Assembly (NCBI GenBank): GCA_023436145.1
Contig: JAEZKP010000064.1
Location: forward strand, 1-48,059
Length of the DNA stretch: 48,059 nucleotides
Direction: 5' to 3'
Origin: Fibrobacterota bacterium
GTDB lineage: Bacteria; Fibrobacterota; Chitinivibrionia; Chitinivibrionales; Chitinispirillaceae
Numbering within the stretch: the stretch's first letter is position 1; every line of letters begins with the position of its first letter. Positions 34,082 through 41,547 of this stretch are shown here, one piece after another. Made by a program: the position numbers and the translations under genes. The notes under the pieces are model-generated. The model saw only the letters and a program-made list of their open reading frames with translations, was not told where the DNA came from and did no database searches.

Positions 34082-35146
34082 ATGAAAATTCAGGCGGTAA
34101 AAACTCTCTTTGTCGTTCTGATTACCATTTTTATGGTATCAGCTCAATCGATTGAGGAACTGATGGTTTCCGGCCAACAATTGCTGGAAAGAGGTGCCTA
34201 CAGTGAGGCTGTAACGGCTTTCAGGCAGGTTACCAGCAGAGAACCCTATAATTTTGAAGCCCAATATAACCTGGGATACGCATATTTGGGTTGGGGAAGG
34301 TACTCCAATGCGGTTGAAGAATTTAAGAAAGCTATGCGAATACAAAACCGCAATTCTGCTCTCTGGGGTAATCTGGCCATAGCTTATGAACAGTTGGGGC
34401 GAAGTCAGGATGCTATCAATGCATTGTATCAGGCTGTGCAGCTGGACCCGCAGAATGTTAACGCGCGCATGAATCTGGCCACTTCCTATGCCAATGCCAA
34501 TCATTATAAAGAGGCAATAGCTCAGTATAAACAGGTCATTTCAATTGATGGTGTTCATGAGGAGGCTTTAGTTAACATATCAAAATGTTACATTGCTGTA
34601 GGTAATTACGAAGAGGCAAAAAAATATCTCAAACAGGCCAGCATCGCAAATCCCAAAAGTGGAGCCGCACACTGGGAACTGGGCAATATTTACTGGAAAA
34701 GAGATAAGGATATCGACAAAGGTATAGCTGAGTACAAGCTGGCCATCTCGGTCGAGCCCGAAAATGATGAGCTCTATGATAATCTGGCTTTGGCTCTGGA
34801 AGAAAAAGGTAAGAAGGAAGAGGCTCTGGAGGTTTGGAAAAAGTGCATGGCCTATTGCTCTGATGCCTTACGCAAAGAGAAGATTCAGGACCGGATCGAC
34901 CGGCTCCAGTATGGTTCAAAACCGGGAACTGAAGAAGCCGGCGGACCGGCAATGAAAATGGCAACTAAAAATCAGATCGATGAGTTGAAAAAAGAGCTTC
35001 GTAAAAATGAAGGTGAAAGTGGTTCACAGCAGCGGATCAAGGCAGCACCTGTAAATATTATGGATGATCTTAATGATCTCAGTGAGGAAAAAGAAACCAA
35101 GCCGCTTGATCTAAAGGATGAAGCCAAAAAGAGGGCAAAGAAGTAA
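34082..35146 (+). CDS. Secreted tetratricopeptide-repeat protein
   Basis: A 354-aa protein with a signal peptide (MKIQAVKTLFVVLITIFMVS). About seven consecutive TPR units run from residue 28 to about 270, with typical WGNLAIAYEQLGRSQDAI patterns. A charged Lys/Glu-rich C-terminal tail follows. TPR arrays serve as protein-binding scaffolds in the periplasm, and the partner is unknown. The start is the ATG at 34082 after GGGGTG. A GTG two codons earlier is part of that site. The radical SAM gene downstream overlaps its end by 29 bases. Confidence 0.85.
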   Translation: MKIQAVKTLFVVLITIFMVSAQSIEELMVSGQQLLERGAYSEAVTAFRQVTSREPYNFEAQYNLGYAYLGWGRYSNAVEEFKKAMRIQNRNSALWGNLAIAYEQLGRSQDAINALYQAVQLDPQNVNARMNLATSYANANHYKEAIAQYKQVISIDGVHEEALVNISKCYIAVGNYEEAKKYLKQASIANPKSGAAHWELGNIYWKRDKDIDKGIAEYKLAISVEPENDELYDNLALALEEKGKKEEALEVWKKCMAYCSDALRKEKIQDRIDRLQYGSKPGTEEAGGPAMKMATKNQIDELKKELRKNEGESGSQQRIKAAPVNIMDDLNDLSEEKETKPLDLKDEAKKRAKK

Positions 35147-36056
35147 ACCACTTTTGTTAAACTATAATTCATATCGGAATTATATCAGAAAAAGATTCGG
35201 GAAGCCGGTACTTAAAATCCCGATAAATGGCGGGTTCAACTGCCCTAATAGAGATGGCACCAAAAGCAGGAGCGGGTGCCATTTCTGTGATAATGTTTCA
35301 TTCAGTCCTGCAGCAGACAATAAACTCTCACCTGTAGAGCAGCTTCTCTCTGCCATCGGAAGAGCACCCAGGTTTGATCTGTTTATCCCTTATCTTCAGC
35401 CTTTTTCCAATACCCACGGATCAGTTGGTCTACTGCGGTCTGTTTACGAACCATTACTGGAAATCCCTAAAGTAACCGGGCTGGCTATTGGCACCCGGCC
35501 GGATTGTTTCACGGATGATATTTTTGAGTATCTGAAAGAGTTATCTGCCCGCACCTATCTGAGTGTAGAACTGGGACTGCAGAGTTCTCATGATAGCACC
35601 CTGAAGATGATTAACCGTCATCACAGCTTTGCTGATTTTGTTAATGCTGTGGAGAGGCTGGCTATTTGCGGAATAGAAATTGTTGCTCACGTTATGCTGG
35701 GTCTTCCTGGTGAAGATGCTCAGATGATGGCTCAGACTGCCGAAAGGCTTGCCGGGCTGCCTGTATCAGGTGTTAAAATTCACCAGCTTATGGTAATTAA
35801 AGATACCAGAATAGATGAGTGGTACCGGGATGGGTCTTATACTCCTCTTTCCATCGGGGCTTATGCACAACTGCTGGGTGATTTCTTATGCCGTTTACGG
35901 CCAAATCAGTATATCCATCGTATAATGGCGGATTCAAAGCCTGAGTTTGGACTGATAGCACCAGAATGGAGCTCTCAAAAAAGCGCATCGGTGACCTTCC
36001 TTCATGAGTATTTGATAAATGCAGGAATGGTTCAGGGTGCTAAATGCAAGTGCTGA
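35118..36056 (+). CDS. Radical SAM protein of the TIGR01212/YhcC type
   Basis: A 312-aa radical SAM protein. The cluster cysteines are C42, C54 and C57 (NCPNRDGT...GCHFC), the CX11CX2C spacing characteristic of this group. GTRPDC (about 126-131), VELGLQSSHD and VMLGLPGED are further family landmarks. Members are conserved widely with unassigned function. The start lies within the TPR gene in another frame and could in principle be later, since the N-terminal Lys/Arg-rich stretch is not conserved. It converges on the sigma-54 activator gene with a 7-base gap. Confidence 0.85.
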   Translation: MKPKRGQRSKPLLLNYNSYRNYIRKRFGKPVLKIPINGGFNCPNRDGTKSRSGCHFCDNVSFSPAADNKLSPVEQLLSAIGRAPRFDLFIPYLQPFSNTHGSVGLLRSVYEPLLEIPKVTGLAIGTRPDCFTDDIFEYLKELSARTYLSVELGLQSSHDSTLKMINRHHSFADFVNAVERLAICGIEIVAHVMLGLPGEDAQMMAQTAERLAGLPVSGVKIHQLMVIKDTRIDEWYRDGSYTPLSIGAYAQLLGDFLCRLRPNQYIHRIMADSKPEFGLIAPEWSSQKSASVTFLHEYLINAGMVQGAKCKC

Positions 36057-36063
36057 CTGGATA

Positions 36064-37452
36064 TTAGATAAGTCCCAGCTTTTTCATTTTTCTCCAGACC
36101 GTAGTCCTGTCTACACCTAACCGTCTTGCGGCTTCGGACTGATTACCATTACATTCCCTGAGCACAGCCTTGAAAATCTCATCTGTTAGTGGCGGCCTTT
36201 TCTGATAATAATAATCTGATATCGGCGGTTTATTCTGACGCTCCGGAGAACAAATATTTTTGCGGAGTTCCACTTTGCGGATTTCCAGTGGAAGGTCGAA
36301 AATATCGATTCTGGTTTCCTGGCAGGTGACAAAGGCATGCTCTATGGCGTTTTCCAGCTCTCTGATATTTCCAGGCCAGCAATAATCCATCATGGTCACT
36401 GCAGCATCATGGGTAAGCCCCTGAATTGCTTTACCGGTTTCCAGGTTGAATTTATTAATAAAATGGTCGATCAGCGGGCCGATGTCCTCTTTGCGTTCGC
36501 GTAATGGTGGAATGTGAATAGGGAATACCTTGAGCCGGTAATAAAGATCTTCTCTGAAAACCCCTTCATTAACCAGTTTACGAAGATCACGGTGGGTAGC
36601 AGCAATAATTCTTACATCGGATTTGCGGGTAATATTTTCGCCAACCCTCTCAAACTCTTTTTCCTGCAGAAACCGCAGGAGTTTCACCTGAATCAGAGGG
36701 GAGAGTTCCCCGATTTCATCCAGAAAAAGAGTACCTCCGTCAGCCATTTCAAAGCGGCCTGTTTTGTCCTTGATTGCTCCTGTAAATGCACCTCTGGCAT
36801 GACCAAACAGTTCACTTTCCAGAAGAGTCTCCGGAAGAGCTGAACAGTTTAACTTTATAAAGGGACCATTACTGCGTGGGCTGTTTTCATGAGTGGCAAG
36901 TGCTGCCAGTTCTTTTCCGGTTCCAGTCTCTCCTGTAATGAGTACTGTCGCATTTGATGCAGCTGCAAGTTCAATAAGGTTAAAGACATCCTGAATTACC
37001 TGACTTTTTCCTACAATTCTGCCCAATTGCTCTCTTCTGCCGGTATTCTGTTCCAGCTGGTGAAGTCTTTGCTCAGTTTTTTTCAGAATTGAAATGTCAG
37101 TAATGGTTTCCACTGCACCCACAACATTTCCTTCACCATCTTTAAGAACACGTGCATTTTTCAGAACTGGAATGGTTTTCCCAGACTGGTGAAGAAGTAA
37201 GCATTCGGTGCTGGTGATTTCTCCCTTTGAAAAAAGGTTGCACTCCGGTGGAGGGGTGCAGAGTTCTTTCATTAATGTGCAGCATTTCTGGCCAATAAGC
37301 TCTGCGGAGTTCTTTCCAGTCATCGATTCCAGAGCCTTGTTACAGTAGCGGATATTTCCCTGTTGATCAGTTATAAAAAGACCTTCAGCAAGGGTTTGAA
37401 GAATCGATTCCAGGCATTGAGCAGTGATTTGATGACCTGCCAGGCATTGCAT
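36064..37452 (-). CDS. PAS-domain sigma-54-dependent transcriptional activator
   Basis: A 462-aa enhancer-binding protein. Residues about 12-125 form a PAS sensor with a cysteine group (C57, C58, C65, C71, C84), as in redox or cluster-binding PAS domains. The AAA+ domain (about 145-370) has Walker A GETGTGKE (174-181), the sigma-54 contact loop GAFTGA (221-226) and Walker B TLFLDEI. A Fis-type helix-turn-helix closes the protein (NQSEAARRLGVDRTTVW). There is no receiver domain. The start is the ATG at 37452 with AAGGAG close upstream. It is divergent from a sigma-54 promoter driving thioredoxin, and its probable binding sites overlap its own upstream region, so autoregulation is likely. Confidence 0.93.
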   Translation of the reverse strand: MQCLAGHQITAQCLESILQTLAEGLFITDQQGNIRYCNKALESMTGKNSAELIGQKCCTLMKELCTPPPECNLFSKGEITSTECLLLHQSGKTIPVLKNARVLKDGEGNVVGAVETITDISILKKTEQRLHQLEQNTGRREQLGRIVGKSQVIQDVFNLIELAAASNATVLITGETGTGKELAALATHENSPRSNGPFIKLNCSALPETLLESELFGHARGAFTGAIKDKTGRFEMADGGTLFLDEIGELSPLIQVKLLRFLQEKEFERVGENITRKSDVRIIAATHRDLRKLVNEGVFREDLYYRLKVFPIHIPPLRERKEDIGPLIDHFINKFNLETGKAIQGLTHDAAVTMMDYCWPGNIRELENAIEHAFVTCQETRIDIFDLPLEIRKVELRKNICSPERQNKPPISDYYYQKRPPLTDEIFKAVLRECNGNQSEAARRLGVDRTTVWRKMKKLGLI

Positions 37453-37467
37453 TTTTTCACTCCTTTG

Positions 37468-37511
37468 TTGCAGTTTGTGCAATATCGGTGTTGCACTATT
37501 GCAATGCAATA
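37468..37511. promoter_or_regulatory. Cluster of TTGCA/TGCAA inverted repeats, probable activator binding sites
   Basis: Five half-sites lie in 44 bases: TTGCA at 37468, TGCAA at 37478, TTGCA at 37491, TTGCA at 37499, TGCAA at 37505. They form GTGCAA-N8-TTGCAC (37477-37496), the palindrome TATTGCA-A-TGCAATA (37497-37511), and TTGCA-N5-TGCAA (37468-37482). They lie about 55-100 bases upstream of the -24 element, a usual distance for sigma-54 enhancers, and directly upstream of the activator gene. The repeats are seen directly; the binding is inferred. Confidence 0.65.
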
Positions 37512-37563
37512 TACGATGTTCTCACAAAATTCACAAGAGGCGGCTAATAAGCCGGATGTAATC

Positions 37564-37579
37564 TGGCATACCTGTTGCA
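37564..37579 (+). promoter_or_regulatory. Sigma-54 (-24/-12) promoter of the thioredoxin gene
   Basis: TGGCATA-CCTG-TTGCA. The GG at 37565-37566 and GC at 37577-37578 are separated by exactly 10 bases, as sigma-54 requires. The thioredoxin ATG is about 50 bases downstream of -12. Confidence 0.85.
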
Positions 37580-37627
37580 TATAATGCTGGGTGGAAAAGA
37601 AACTTTCATAAATATAGAGGAGGGAAT

Positions 37628-37939
37628 ATGGCAGCAGCGACAACAGATGCCACATTTAAAAAGGATGTTATCGAATCCGATTTACCGGTTTTGGTTGATT
37701 TTTGGGCGCCTTGGTGTGGACCATGCAGAATGGTGGGGCCGATTGTAGAAAGGATAGGGGAGAAGATGGCTGGCAAAGTCAATGTATTTACGGTTAATGT
37801 AGATGAGAATCCGGTTGTATCAAGTCAATATGGAATAACCGGGATTCCTACTGTAATTATATTTCGTAAAGGTCAAGTGGAAAGAGAGTTTGTAGGGGTT
37901 CAGCCGGAGCAAGTGTATCTGAATGCTTTGAATGTCTGA
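37628..37939 (+). CDS. trxA: Thioredoxin
   Basis: A 103-aa thioredoxin with active site W29-C30-G-P-C33 in DFWAPWCGPCR and the cis-proline segment GIPTVIIF. It reduces protein disulfides, or here perhaps persulfide intermediates. GAGGAGGG precedes the ATG. Expression should depend on the sigma-54 promoter upstream. A strong hairpin terminator separates it from the flavoprotein gene, so that gene is reached only by readthrough or an own promoter. Confidence 0.95.
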   Translation: MAAATTDATFKKDVIESDLPVLVDFWAPWCGPCRMVGPIVERIGEKMAGKVNVFTVNVDENPVVSSQYGITGIPTVIIFRKGQVEREFVGVQPEQVYLNALNV

Positions 37940-38001
37940 GCTTTTTGCAAATGAGGTGTGGAGAGGGCGCCTTAACTGCAATAAAAGCCGGCAGTCAAAC
38001 G

Positions 38002-38037
38002 AAAAAAGGTGAAAGAGCAGGTTTTCACCTTTTTTTT
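38002..38037 (+). terminator. Intrinsic terminator after thioredoxin
   Basis: AAAGGTGAAA pairs with TTTTCACCTTT around GAGCAGG, followed by eight T residues. The A run before and T run after make it potentially bidirectional. Confidence 0.85.
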
Positions 38038-38076
38038 CGGAAAAAATAAATCTATTTGTCTGTTTATGAGGGTAAA

Positions 38077-40521
38077 ATGAAAAAGATTCTGGTAGTAGGT
38101 GGGGTGGCCGGAGGCGCCAGTTTTGCCGCACGCATGCGTAGGCTCGATGAAAAAGCGCAGATAATAATGTTTGAAAAAGGGGAATATATCTCTTTTGCCA
38201 ATTGTGGTCTCCCGTACCATATTGGAGAGACGATCAAAGAAAGAGAAACACTTCTGATTCAGACACCTGATCAGTTCACCACCCGTTTTAAAGTTGATGT
38301 CAGGATTAAATCCGAAGTAACTGCCATTGATACGGTTTTGAAAAAAGTCACTGTAAAAAGTGGTGAAAATCAATACGAAGAATCCTACGACTATCTGGTG
38401 CTTTCTCCTGGAGCAGCTCCAGTACGTCCACCAGTTGCAGGGATCAACAGCAGTAAAGTTTACACATTACGCACATTGCCGGATATGGACTGCATAAAGA
38501 AAGAAGTGGACAGTGGTAAAATCAATAAAGCAGCAGTTATCGGAGGAGGATTTATAGGGCTGGAGATGGCTGAGAATCTGAAGCTTCGGGGACTGCAGGT
38601 GGTTCAGATAGAGATGATGGATCAGGTTTTTGCTCCTGCCGACAGGGAGATGGCTCAGATTTTACATCAGCACCTTCAGCTTAACGGGATACGTCTGTTG
38701 CTTAACAATGGAGTGGAAAATTTTACCGATAAGAAAGATGGCACACTGGACATAGGCCTCAAGAGTGGTGACGTCCTGAACGTGGATATGGCGATTCTGG
38801 CGATAGGTGTGAAACCGGATACCCGTTTTGCAAAGGAGGCCGGGATAGAGGTCAATGAGCGTGGGGCCATAATTGTAGATAACCACATGAGGACAAACAT
38901 CAAGGATATCTTTGCGATAGGAGATGCGGTGGAGGTTACTGATCTGGTTTCCGGTCAGAAAGTGCATATCCCGCTTGCGGGTCCGGCAAACCGTCAGGGA
39001 AGAATCGTGGCCGATAATATCAACGGAACTGAAACGGTTTACAAGAATACTCAGGGAACTGCGATCTGTAAAATATTCGACCTGACTGCAGCAGTCAGTG
39101 GAATAAATGAAAAGACAGCAAGAAAACTGGGTATTGCTTACCTCAAATCCTATACCCATTCTTCTAACCATGCGGGATATTACCCTGGCTCCTATCCCAT
39201 GTCGGTTAAAATATTATTCACTCCTGATACGGGCAGGCTTCTTGGTGCGCAGGTGATTGGCAAAACAGGGGTAGACAAAAGAATAGACATATTTGCTACT
39301 GCAATACGGCATGGGTTGACTGTACAGGACCTGGGCGAACTTGAGCTCTCCTATGCCCCGCCTTATGGCAGTGCCAAAGATGCTATCAATATTGCCGGTT
39401 TTACTGCTCAGAACATTCTGGATGGTAAAGTTAAAATGTTTTATCCTGAGGATCTGGAATTTATGTGCAAAAACGGTACGCTTCTTGATGTGCGCACAGA
39501 GTTGGAGCATGAACAGGGAGCTATTAACGGTTCCATAGTCATTCCGCTGGACCAACTCAGGCAACGCATGGGTGAGCTGGATAAGAGTAAACCTGTATTG
39601 GTTTATTGCCAGATTGGGGTGCGGGGTTACCTTGCCACGCGCATACTGGGCCAGAATGGTTTTAATGCATATAATCTTTCCGGTGGCTATAAAACTTATT
39701 CCACATTCTTTAAAACCGGGTTGGAAACCGAATATATTGAGCCCTTTAAAAAGTCTTTCTGTTCTTCATTTGACTCAGGCACCAATCAAGTCAGTGCTAC
39801 AATGGATGTTGATGCTTGTGGGTTACAGTGTCCTGGTCCTATTATGAAGCTTAAGGCCGCAATCGATAAAATCCGGGAGGGAGAAACTGTGCAGATAAGG
39901 GCTACCGAGCAGGGATTTATTGCGGATATTCCATCGTGGTGCAACAGAACCGGAAATTCACTTTTATCTTTAGCAAACAGTGAAGGAGTCTATACTGCGC
40001 TAGTGAAAAAGGGTAAGGCTCCGGATATGTGCAGGATTTCAGAAGAGAAGAAAAACAGTAAAACCATGGTGGTTTTCTCAAATGACTTCGATAAAATGAT
40101 GGCTGCTTTTATTATCGCTAATGGAGCTGCTGCAACCGGAGCAGAGGTGACCATGTTTTTTACATTCTGGGGGCTTAATCTGTTACGCAAAAAAGAAAAA
40201 GTTCCGGTCAGAAAGAATCTGATGGAAAAAATGTTTTCGTTGATGATGCCCAGAGGTGCTTCAAAGTTAAAGCTATCCAGAATGCATATGGCGGGAGTGG
40301 GTACTTTTATGATACAGCAGGTTATGAAGCATAAAAATGTGTACTCATTAGCACGCTTGATAGAAGAGGCCAGAAAAAGCAGCATTAAATTCGTAGCTTG
40401 TTCTATGTCAATGGATATCATGGGTATTAAGAAAGAAGAACTCATTGATGGAGTAGAGATTGGGGGAGTGGCAACTTACCTGGAGAGGGCTGATCAATCC
40501 AGTCACAATCTCTTTATTTGA
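38077..40521 (+). CDS. CoA-disulfide reductase/rhodanese/TusA/DsrE four-domain protein
   Basis: An 814-aa fusion. Residues 1-450 form a pyridine nucleotide-disulfide oxidoreductase with FAD motif VVGGVAGGASFA and single active cysteine C43 (FANCGLPYH), as in CoA-disulfide and NADH-polysulfide reductases. About 455-550 is a rhodanese domain with catalytic C511 (VYCQIGVRG). About 575-645 is a TusA domain with C581 and C585 (CGLQCPGP). About 662-814 is a DsrE-like domain with C775. The four modules suggest sulfane-sulfur relay from persulfide to NADH or to sulfur acceptors. The ATG at 38077 follows GAGGG. Related fusions are known. The role here, with thioredoxin and a Cys-rich PAS regulator next door, is inferred. 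Confidence 0.9.
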   Translation: MKKILVVGGVAGGASFAARMRRLDEKAQIIMFEKGEYISFANCGLPYHIGETIKERETLLIQTPDQFTTRFKVDVRIKSEVTAIDTVLKKVTVKSGENQYEESYDYLVLSPGAAPVRPPVAGINSSKVYTLRTLPDMDCIKKEVDSGKINKAAVIGGGFIGLEMAENLKLRGLQVVQIEMMDQVFAPADREMAQILHQHLQLNGIRLLLNNGVENFTDKKDGTLDIGLKSGDVLNVDMAILAIGVKPDTRFAKEAGIEVNERGAIIVDNHMRTNIKDIFAIGDAVEVTDLVSGQKVHIPLAGPANRQGRIVADNINGTETVYKNTQGTAICKIFDLTAAVSGINEKTARKLGIAYLKSYTHSSNHAGYYPGSYPMSVKILFTPDTGRLLGAQVIGKTGVDKRIDIFATAIRHGLTVQDLGELELSYAPPYGSAKDAINIAGFTAQNILDGKVKMFYPEDLEFMCKNGTLLDVRTELEHEQGAINGSIVIPLDQLRQRMGELDKSKPVLVYCQIGVRGYLATRILGQNGFNAYNLSGGYKTYSTFFKTGLETEYIEPFKKSFCSSFDSGTNQVSATMDVDACGLQCPGPIMKLKAAIDKIREGETVQIRATEQGFIADIPSWCNRTGNSLLSLANSEGVYTALVKKGKAPDMCRISEEKKNSKTMVVFSNDFDKMMAAFIIANGAAATGAEVTMFFTFWGLNLLRKKEKVPVRKNLMEKMFSLMMPRGASKLKLSRMHMAGVGTFMIQQVMKHKNVYSLARLIEEARKSSIKFVACSMSMDIMGIKKEELIDGVEIGGVATYLERADQSSHNLFI

Positions 40522-40659
40522 CGTCTGTCACCATTGGTTAAAAATCAAATGGTATACGTTCCCACCAGGTGCTGTGCCAGAAGTTAGTGCAGACAATGTT
40601 ATGAGTTTTTTATTTATTTGGGAAAATTACTTAGGATAGAAGAGTGAGACTGTTTTATA

Positions 40660-40745
40660 TGCCCAGGGCCGGAATCGAACCGGCACCCCGTTTTCACAGG
40701 AGCGGATTTTAAGTCCGCAGCGTCTACCTATTCCGCCACCCGGGC
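40660..40745 (-). tRNA. tRNA-Leu (anticodon TAA)
   Basis: An 86-base tRNA on the minus strand. The acceptor stem is GCCCGGG with CCTGGGC, discriminator A. The D-arm region is TGGCGGAATAGGTAGACGC, the anticodon stem GCGGA/TCCGC encloses CTTAAAA, the long variable arm is that of a class II tRNA, and the T arm is CCGGTTCGATTCCGG. CCA is not encoded. Confidence 0.95.
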
Positions 40746-40798
40746 GGCCTATAAAAACAGTTCCTTAATATGGGTTACGATTCTTTAAAAGGCAAGAG

Positions 40799-40842
40799 AA
40801 AAAAAATAGTGGTGGATCTCCACGAATTGGAATATCCACCAC
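40799..40842 (-). terminator. Intrinsic terminator of the FlgM-like gene
   Basis: GTGGTGGAT (40809-40817) pairs perfectly with ATCCACCAC (40834-40842). On the minus strand the stem is followed by TA and eight T residues. Confidence 0.88.
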
Positions 40843-40855
40843 AAATTTAGAGAGC

Positions 40856-41146
40856 TCAGATGATTTTTTCTTCTACTAGCTTTTCCACTGCTTTATAGAG
40901 TTTTGATTCCAGGGGATAGCCGTTATGTTTGATTTTTGTTCGTATCTCCTCCACCAGCTCGATTCTTACATCAGGAATCGAGTTAACTACTTCAGTTAAT
41001 TTCTGAAGACTTTGCGAAGTTTCAGAGAATTCCACCTGCTCACTTGGAACAGCCGCCAATTTTTCCGGGGCAGCCTTCCTGCCGCTTTTTGCGGTAGATT
41101 CTAAAGGTTTGGCCCCGTAAGCTGCACTAACCGATTTAATCTGCAT
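40856..41146 (-). CDS. flgM: FlgM-like anti-sigma factor
   Basis: A 96-aa protein with a disordered N-terminal half rich in Ala, Lys and Ser. The C-terminal helical half is VEFSETSQSLQKL followed by DVRIELVEEIRTKIKHNGYP and the terminal LVEEKII helix. This pattern is that of FlgM, which binds and inhibits the flagellar sigma factor. No flagellar gene lies in the window, so the target sigma is unknown. CAGG lies close before the ATG. A terminator follows. The SpoIIE-type phosphatase gene lies 401 bases upstream on the same strand. Confidence 0.72.
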   Translation of the reverse strand: MQIKSVSAAYGAKPLESTAKSGRKAAPEKLAAVPSEQVEFSETSQSLQKLTEVVNSIPDVRIELVEEIRTKIKHNGYPLESKLYKAVEKLVEEKII

Positions 41147-41319
41147 TGCTTACCTGCCTTTCGTGTTAGGGAGCTTCTTCCTTCCCTGGAAGTCTTTCCG
41201 TCCCTGGAGTTTCTCCCTTGTGATCCATTATATTTATCGGTAACAACTTAGAAATTCTTGAGTTAAAAATAGGTGAGAGAGCAATTTATTGAAACAGGTT
41301 ATAGAAGCTACTGTCCAGC

Positions 41320-41507
41320 TCAATTAAAAAATCCCCAATCTGAAGTTCTTCTTTCCAGTTCTGCATATTCAAAAATCAAAAATTCCCAATCTCAAATTCT
41401 TTTCTCGTCCTATCCCAAAAATCAAAAATTTTCAGTCTCAAATTCTTTTTCCATTCCTGTCCCAAAAATCAAAAATTTTCAAACTCAAATTCTTTTTCCG
41501 TTCCTAT
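41320..41507. repeat. Degenerate 47-bp tandem repeat, about four copies
   Basis: Copies at 41367-41413, 41414-41460 and 41461-41507 are each 47 bases and closely similar, with core CAAAAATCAAAAATTTTCA. A more decayed copy lies at about 41320-41366, and a partial fifth continues to about 41540. The sequence is A/T/C-biased. Similar AAATC-rich runs occur at about 46270-46320 and 47880-47940. The rest of 41147-41547 holds only a short direct duplication (CTTCCTTCCCTGG, CTTTCCGTCCCTGG). I see no gene here. Confidence 0.75.
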
Positions 41508-41547
41508 CCTAAAAATCTCAAATCAAAAATCTCAAATCTGAAATTCT

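Noticed and set aside
41320..41507. CRISPR array
   Set aside because: The repeated units abut directly, are degenerate, and have no unique spacers.
41273..41512. 79-codon frame over the tandem repeat
   Set aside because: The 47-bp units translate to a repetitive Ser/Lys/Asn string in shifting register. The DNA repeat explains it.
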